A DNA stretch of 64,000 bases from Paenibacillus bouchesdurhonensis. GTDB taxonomy: Bacteria; Bacillota; Bacilli; Paenibacillales; Paenibacillaceae. The stretch spans positions 207,648 to 271,647 of the forward strand of contig NZ_LT732547.1 in assembly GCF_900155685.1 (NCBI RefSeq), in the 5' to 3' direction. Made by a program: the position numbers and the translations under genes. The notes below the pieces were generated by a model that worked only from the letters and a program-made list of their open reading frames with translations, had not been told where the DNA came from and made no database searches. Shown here one piece after another: positions 1 to 9,000 of the stretch. Position 1 is the first letter of the stretch. The number at the start of each line of letters is the position of its first letter.

Positions 1-3000
1 GAGAAGCTGAAAGGACTGCCCGACATCCAGGATGTCTTCGTAACGGCATTTCAGGAGGAAGGACAGTCAGCCTATTTATGCGCATATATCGTGACTGGTG
101 GCAAACCGCTTTCTCTCGCGGATGAAGACGAGATGTTGGAGGAGCGGATATCCAGCTGGAAAAGAGAATTAAAGGCCAGTCTGCCCGAATATATGGTGCC
201 AGCTGTCTTTGAGCTTCTCCCATCATTTCCGCTGACCTCCAATGGCAAAATTGACCGCAAGGCGCTGCCCAAACCGACGACGGGCTTACAGCGAAGCTAT
301 AGTCCGCCTGCGGATGCTGCGGAGGAGAAGCTGGCCGCAATCTGGTCAGACATTCTCGGCTGTGCGCCGATTGGAAGAGAGGACCATTTCTTTGAGCTGG
401 GAGGGCACTCTCTGAAAGCGATGGTGCTTGCAGCTAGAGTACATAAAGAGCTGGAGGTCAAAATTTCGCTGCAGGAGGTATTTCGTTATCCGCTCCTCCG
501 GGAGATGGCTCAGCATATCCAGAGCTCCCGGCACAGTACCTACACGGCGATCCTTCCGGCTCCTTCGCAGGATACTTATCCGGTCTCCTCGGCTCAAAAG
601 CGGGTGTATATTGCCCAGCAGCTGTCGCCGGAATCAACCAGCTATAACATGCCTATGGTGCTGGAGGTGGAAGGCAGCATAGATGCAGAGCGGCTGGAGC
701 GCGCTTTTCTCCAACTGCTTGCCCGTCATGAAGCGCTGCGGACTATTTTCCTGTGGGATGAGCTGGAGCTGCGGCAGCAAATTGTTCAGGCTTCGGACTT
801 AAGCTGGCAGCTTGAACGCCGCGATTTGGAAGACGGGATGAAGAATCTGCAGCCTGACGTGAAATCCAAGACGGATTTCTCATACATATTGTCGTCTTTC
901 ATCCGGCCGTTTGATCTAAGCGGCGAACCGCTGCTTCGAGCGGCTCTGGTCTCCTGTTCAGACACGCGGAGCCTGCTGCTGATCGATGTGCACCACATCG
1001 TCTCCGACGGGGTGTCGACCGGTATCCTGTATCGGGATTTAGTCGCTCTTTATGAAGGAAAGGCGCTGCCGCCGCTTTCGCTGCAGTATAAGGATTATGC
1101 CGTGTATGAGCAAGGTCTTCATACCGGCGAGAGCTATGCGGAGAGCCGGAACTATTGGGTGAGCCAATATGCCGGGAAGCTGCCGGAATCGGAGCTGTGG
1201 ACCGATTTTGTGCGTCCTTCTGTGCGTTCCTATGAAGGTCGAACCATTTCCTTTCAATTGGATCCTGATTTGACAGATCGGCTAAAGAAGCTGGCGAGCC
1301 GCTACGAGGCAACCTTATACATTGTACTGCTTGCTGCTTACAATCTACTGCTCTCCAAATACAGCGGGCAGGAGGATATTGTCGTGGGAACGCCTGTTGC
1401 CGGACGGAACCACGAGGATGTTCAGGGGATTGTGGGGATGTTCGTCAATACGCTGGCGATTCGCAACGAGCCTCGTGGATCGCTGGCGTTAAGCGAATAT
1501 ATCAAGCAGGTCAAATCCACGGTAATCGAGGCCTATGAACATGCGGAGTACCCGCTTGAGGAGCTGCTGGAGGAGCTCGAGCTGTCCAGGGACTTAAGCC
1601 GCCATCCCTTGTTTGATACGTTATTCGTCCTCCAGAACATGGATATCGCACCGTTGGAGCTTCCGGGAACCGTGTTCCGTGCCGCCGAGTGGGAATGGAA
1701 TCATGCCAAGTTCGATATGACGTGGGCCGGGCGCGAATCGGAGCAAGGAATTGATTTCACGGTGGAGTTTGCGGTGTCCTTGTACCGGGAGGAGACGATC
1801 CGGCAGATGATCGGGCATTTTACCGTTCTTTTGCAGGCGTTGGCGGAAGCATCGGACACATCTTCGGAGACGTGCTTGCTTCAGGATATAGAAATGCTGA
1901 CCTCCGAGGATCAAATACAGCTGGCTAGTTTTGCCGGAGTTCGCGTTCCGTATCCGCAGGAGGATTCCATCGTATCCCTGTTCAGCCAAAGTGCGCTTGC
2001 GCATGCGGATCGTCCTGCGCTGATCCATGACGACCAGGTCATGACGTACCGCGAGCTGGCGGACAAGTCCGATCAATTGGCTGCCGCCCTGATAGGAGCA
2101 GGAGTCGTACCAGGGGACGCAGTCGGCCTTTTGTCGGACAGGTCGATGGAAATGATCATTGCGATTCTGGGTATTTTGAAAACAGGAGCCGCATATGTCC
2201 CGCTGGATGCCACATTCCCGGCGGAGAGACGGCTGTTCATGCTTGCAGACAGTGGGGCGAAGCGGCTTGTCGTCAGCGGGGGGATGTCTCTGGCTGGATT
2301 TGATGGAGAAACGCTTCATGTAGCGGAGCTCCTTGACCAGGAGGGAGGAAATCCCTCCAGCGGGGCTAGTTCGATCCTGCCTCATATTCGTCCGAATGAT
2401 GCAATTTATATTATGTATACTTCAGGTTCTACAGGCAGACCGAAGGGTGTCGTCGCCACGCACGGGAACGTGGTAAAAACGATGGTGAATAACGGCTACG
2501 TAGAAATTACGGAACAGGATCGGATGCTGCAGGCATCCAATTATGCTTTTGATGCATCAACCTTGGAAATATACGGCGCTCTGCTGAACGGCGCGTCATT
2601 AGTTCTCATCTCCAGAGAACAAGTGCTGGATGCGGCAGGATTGGCAAGCACCATTGAGCGTCAGCGGATTACCTTAATGTTTATGACCACGGCTCTGTTC
2701 AATACGATGGTGGATTATGATGCGGGCTGTTTGCGCAGTGTGCGCAAGCTGTTCTTTGGAGGAGAGTCCGCCTCCAGGAGGCATATCGTTAAGGCGCTGG
2801 AGCATCTAGGAGAGAACCGAATTGTACATGCGTACGGACCAACGGAAACCACTGTTTTTGCAACAACCTTTCCGATTGACTTCAGCCTGCTGGACAGCCA
2901 TGTCGTTCCGATCGGCCGCCCGATAAATAACACACAGTTATATGTTCTGAATCGCTGGGGGCAGCAGCAGCCTGTCGGGCTGCTGGGCGAACTGTATATT

Positions 3001-6000
3001 GGCGGAGACGGGGTCGCTTTGGGTTATTTGAAGCAGGAGGATTTAACGGCTGAGCGCTTCCTGGCAAATCCATTTGCTCCAGGTGAACGGATGTACCGTA
3101 CAGGAGATCTTGTGCGCTGGCTGCCGGACGGTCAGCTGGAATTTTTAAGGCGAGTAGATCATCAGGTCAAAATTCGCGGCAATCGCATAGAGCTGGGCGA
3201 GATAGAAAGCCGACTGCGGGATATCGCCGAGATTAGCGAGGCGGTTGTCCTGCCCATACAAAATGAAGGTCAATGGGAATTCCTATGTGCTTATCTGGTG
3301 CTTCAAGCTGAAGAGGGTTCCATGCAGCAGGAAGGAGAGCGGACAGCCAACTGGAAGAAGGAGCTCAGGCAGACGCTCCCGGATTATATGGTTCCAGCGA
3401 AGTTCATTATTATGGAGGCTCTGCCGCTGACCGCCAATGGCAAAGTAGACCTCAGAGCGCTGCCTAAGCCCGAGCTGGGCTCTAACGATGAACATGCAGC
3501 CCCTCAGAACCATTTGGAGGAGCAACTGCAGAGTGTATGGGCTGAAGTGCTCGGCGTGAACAATCCGGGGGTGGAGGATCACTTCTTTGAACTGGGGGGG
3601 CACTCTCTGAAGGCGATGCTGCTTGTCGCCAAGGTTCGGCAGGTGCTTGATGTGAAGGTGAATCTGAAGGATATCTTCAATTACCCGACAATCCGGGAGC
3701 TGGCGAGAATGATCGGCGAGACGGGAATACGCTATGAACATGCCGAGATTCCTTCAGCACCGCATCAGGAGACTTACCCGGCTTCCTCCGCTCAGAAAAG
3801 GATATATGTCGTGCAGCAGTACGACGAGGACAGCACCAGTTACAATATGCCCATGATTTTCAGACTAGAGGGGCAGCTTGATCTCCCAAGGCTGGAGGAA
3901 GCGTTGTATCGATTGATGGAGCGGCATGAGATGCTGCGTACTTCTTTTCATCATCATGGTGAAAATGTTCGCCAGCAGATCCATCCGGTGCAGGAATTGG
4001 AATGGCGGCTTGAAATCACAGAGGGGGATGAAGGGCAGCTCAGCTTATCGGAACGGGAGCAGGCCGAGCAGGCATGGATGGCTTCGTGTATCCGGCCTTT
4101 TGATTTGCAGGCTCCCCCTCTATGGAGGGCGTTTATTCGCAGACAATCCCCGTCTGAGCATTTACTTATGATCGACATTCATCATATCGTCTTCGACGGG
4201 ATGTCAACGGGGATTCTGTTCAATGAGCTTATCCAGCTTTATCAAGGGGAAGGACTGCCCCCGCTTCGCATTCAGTACAAGGACTATGCTGTATGGGAGC
4301 AAACCGGAAGGACAAGCGAATCCTATCTGGCCGCGGAGAAGTACTGGGACGAGGTGTTCGAAGAGGAGCCTTCCCTTCTCCAATTGCCGATAGATTATGC
4401 GAGATCTCCTGGGCTGCGCAATGAAGGGGCGCAGTGCTCGCATATTTTGGACGAGGGCTTGGCAAGGCGGGTTAAACAAGCTGCAGCAGAGCAGGGAGTC
4501 ACGTTGTTTATGTTCCTTATGTCCGCTTATCATATCCTGCTGTCCAAGTATTCAGGGGAAGAGGACATCGTGGCAGGCACGCCGCTTGCGGGCAGGGAGC
4601 ATGCGGACACCTCGGCGATGATAGGAATGTTCGTCAAAACCTTGGCCTTGCGAACGAGGCCCAAAGCGGAGCTGACCATCCAGCAATATATGGAGCAGGT
4701 TCGGGATCATACGCTGGCGTCCTCCTTGCATTCGGAATATCCGCTCGAGGCGCTGCTTGACCGATTGGACATCCCTAGAACCTCCGGACGGCAGCCGTTG
4801 TTCGATACTTTGTTTGTTCTGCAGAATATGGACAGAGCGCAAATGGAACTGCCGGGAATTCGGCTGGAGCAGGTGAGTGGCCCAACAGGCCAATCCAAAT
4901 TTGATATGACCTGGGCAGGTGCCGAACATAACGACGGTCTTATTATGACTGTGGAGTATAACAAGAATTTATTCCGGGCAGAGACCATTCGGCGCATGCT
5001 GAAGCATTACGAGCAAATATTGCTGCAGTTAGCCGAGTGCTCCCGGGAGCAGCGTATTCGTGAGATCACGCTGCTGTCGCCGGAGGAGCGGGAGCAGCTG
5101 GCAGAGTTCGCCGGAGTCGCTGCGGAATATCCTTCGGCTGCGAGCATCAGCCGAATCTTCGCGGAGCAGGTGCAGCGAACGCCGGATCATACGGCATTGA
5201 GATGCGGCGTGCAGCAGTTGACCTACCGGGAGCTTGCATCTCGGGCAAATTTTCTGGCGGATGTGCTGCGCCGACAAAATGTAGGACGTGGAGATTTGGT
5301 AGCACTGCTGGCGGATCGCTCGGTTGGGATGATCGTGGCGATCATGGGCATACTGCGCTCGGGCGCAGCTTATGTGCCTCTCGATCCCGGAATTCCGGCA
5401 GAGCGGCAGGCCTATATTTTGGAGAATAGCGGAGCCCGGCTGCTCCTTGCGGAATCTAGTCTTCCAGCGCCTGACGGATATGAAGGGCAGGTCATTCTGC
5501 TGAATGAGCATGGTCAGTTGGAGCTGACCCCTAACGATCCAGTAGGAGAACAAGAGGCGAAGGCGAGTGAAGGAGCCGAAGAGCCAGGTCTGGAAGGACT
5601 GCAATCCGAAGAGCCCCAGGCGACGGATCCGGCCTATGTCATGTATACCTCCGGCTCGACGGGAACACCGAAGGGGGTTGTGACCACCCATCGCAACGTG
5701 GTGAAGACGAGCATCAACAACGGCTTTATCGAGGTGACCCCGGCAGATCGAATGCTGCAGCTATCCAACTACGCTTTTGACGGCTCGACGTATGAAATCT
5801 TCGGAGCGCTGCTAAACGGGGCCACGCTGGTGCTAATCCGCAGGGAGGATGTGCTGAACGCATCCGAGCTGGGGAGAATTCTGGAGCAGGAGCGCATTAC
5901 GTCAGCGTTCATGACGGCTGCACTGTTCAACACGGTGGTCGATTGGGATGTAAGCTGTCTAAAGCATGTGCGCAAGCTGTTCTTCGGGGGGGAAGCGGCA

Positions 6001-9000
6001 TCGCGGAAGCATGTGCTGAAGGCGCTGGACTACCTAGGAGCCGGACGAATCGCCAACGGCTACGGCCCGACGGAGACGACGGTATTTGCGACGACGTATA
6101 CGGTGGACGAGGGGCTGCTGGAACAGGATGGCGTTCCGATTGGCCGGCCGATTCATAACACGAAGCTCTATGTGCTGAACAAATGGGGACAGCCACAGCC
6201 CGTTGGCGTTCCTGGAGAGCTGTATATTGGCGGGGACGGTTTGGCGCAGGGCTATTTGAATCAGCCTGAGCTAACGGCAGAGCGGTTCCAGGAGGGTGCA
6301 ATTGATCTTGTTGATACGGCGCCTGGAGAGCGGTTATATCAAACCGGGGATTGGGTACGCTGGCTGCCGGATGGAAACCTCGAATATTTGGATCGGCTTG
6401 ACCGTCAGGTGAAAATCCGTGGACACCGAATTGAGCTGGGCGAAGTAGAAGGGGCGTTGAATGCCTTGCCTGAGGTGCGCGAAGCGGTGGTGGTGCCTGG
6501 CAAAGACGAGCAGGGCCATTCCTTCCTGGCGGCATATATTGTGTTGGAAAGCGGGTCTATTCCATCCAGAATTGCATATGAGAGTACGCTGCGCGACCGG
6601 CTTGAAGCTTCATTGCCGGATTATATGATACCGTCCATAATGACGTTCCTGGATCGGATGCCGCTGAATAGAAATGGCAAGGTGGATCGGCGCGCGCTGC
6701 CGAAGCCGGAGCTATCAAGGACGAAGCAGTACCTGGCGCCAACCAATGAAACGGAACGCATGCTTGCGGAGATTTGGGCCGATGTTTTGGGGATGGAGCA
6801 GGTAGGCATTCAGGATCACTTTTTCGAGCTTGGCGGCCACTCCCTGAAGGCCATGAATTTGATTGCTAGGGTTCAACAGGCGTTCCATGTTCGATTATCG
6901 CTGCAGGACGTATTCAGCTATACGACAGTTCAGCAGATGGCTCACTTTATGCTCACCGAAGGCCGGGAAGAGGTACACCACGCTATTTCGGCAGCACCGA
7001 AGCAGGAGGCTTATCCGGCGTCGTCCGCCCAAAGGCGAATATATGTAACGCAGCAGCTCGATCGGAGCGGAACAGGGTATAACATGCCGATGGCTATGGA
7101 GCTTGAAGGTGAGCTGGATGCATCCCGGCTGCAGGAAGCGTTCCTGCTGCTGATTGAAAGGCATGAATCGCTGCGCACCTCCTTTGAGATGGCGGACGGA
7201 GAGCTTAGACAGCGAATCCACGAGGTTTCCGAGCTGGGCTGGAAGCTGGAAGAAGTGCAGGATGAAGTGGATTCGGCGGATCGGAAGAGCATGGACGAGC
7301 GGATGCAGGAGTTTATAGCCCAATTTATACGTCCGTTCAAACTCTCCGAGAAATCATTGCTGCGTGCGGGACTGCTCCGCTTATCGCGGCTGCGGCATTT
7401 GCTTGTATTGGATATCCACCATAGTGTGTCTGATGGCATCTCGATGGGCATTATTATGGCAGATCTTCTTCAGCTCTATGAAGGGAATAAGCTAGCCCCG
7501 TTGGCGTTGCAGTACAAGGATTATGCCGTTTGGGAGCATCGCCGGAAAAGGGAGACAATCTACGGAGAGAGCCAGCGATACTGGCTCGATGAATACCAAA
7601 CTGTGCCTCCGTCCTTGAGCTTGCCGTACGATCATCCGGCTCATAACCGGAGAACGTCCGTAGGCGACAGCAGCGAACTGCTGCTTGGCAAGGAGCTGAC
7701 AGGACAGCTTGAAGGGCTCGCGGGAGCAAGCGGCACCACCCTGTATGCCGTACTGTTGTCGGCCTATTCCATTCTTCTCTCCAAATATTCAGGGGAGGAG
7801 GACATGGCCATCGGGGCGCCTGTGGCGGGTCGTCCGCATGCGGATACAGCGCAGATCGTCGGGATGTTCGTTAATACGCTGGCACTAAGGCTTAACCCGG
7901 AGGCAGAGCTTCCTTTAAGCGGATTTATCAGTCAAGTAAGGGAGAAGCTGCTGCTTGCCTTGGAGCATGACATATATCCATTAGAGGAGCTATTGGAGCA
8001 CCTGGAGCTTTCCCGCGATTCCAGGCGACATCCCCTCTTCGATACGCTGTTCGTGCTGCAAAATATGGAGTCTTCCCGTCTGGAAAGCGCCAGCCTGGGC
8101 ATTTCGGAGGTGCAGACGCTAACAAGGGAGCCTAAGTTCGATATGACCTGGGGCGGCCATCAAACGGAAAGCGGTCTGCGCATCATGGTGGAGTATGATC
8201 GGGGCCTGTTCGAGGCAGCCACGGTTCAGCGGATGCTGCGGCATTTCGAGACTATTCTGCAGCAGATGGTCAAGGCTCCACAGATGCGCATTCAGGAGAT
8301 TCGGCTGCTGACCGAAGAAGAGCAGCAGCAGCTTATCGGGTTTGCGGGTATAGCTGTGGATTATCCTCGGGATAAGACCGTCCCCGCAATTTTCGAAGCG
8401 CAAGTTCAACGTGCCCCCGAGCAGACAGCATTAGTGTTCGGTGACGTGCAGATCTCTTACCGGGAGCTTGGCGCTAGGGCGGATAAGCTTGCGAGAACTC
8501 TGAAGCGGCAAGGCGTGGAATGCGGCGATACGGTCGGACTTATGGCCGGACGCTCAATTGGAATGATTGTGGCCATCATGGGCATATTGCGTGCGGGAGC
8601 AGCATACGTACCGCTGGATCCGGCTTTTCCACAGCCGCGGCTGGCCTTTATGCTGGAGGACAGCGGAGCCCGGATTGTCCTGGCGGAATCAGGGCTCCTG
8701 GTGCCGGACGAATATCAAGGCGAGGTCATTCCGTTGAATGAGCACGGTCAGTTGGAGATGATCATCGATCTTCCGGCAGGGGAACAAGAGATGAAGGCAG
8801 CTGAAGAAGCAGTAGAGCATGATCAAGAAGGACTGCAATCCGAGAAGCCCCAGGCGACGGATCCAGCCTATATCATGTACACCTCCGGCTCGACGGGAAC
8901 GCCGAAGGGAGTCGTGACTACCCATCGCAACGTGGTGAAGACGAGCATGAACAACGGCTTTATCGAGGTGACCCCGGCGGATCGGATGCTGCAGCTATCC

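Noticed and set aside
4204-4533. Genes on the minus strand opposite the NRPS
   Set aside because: Many open frames occur opposite the GC-rich NRPS codons, but none has a ribosome-binding site or recognisable domain; they mirror the real gene.
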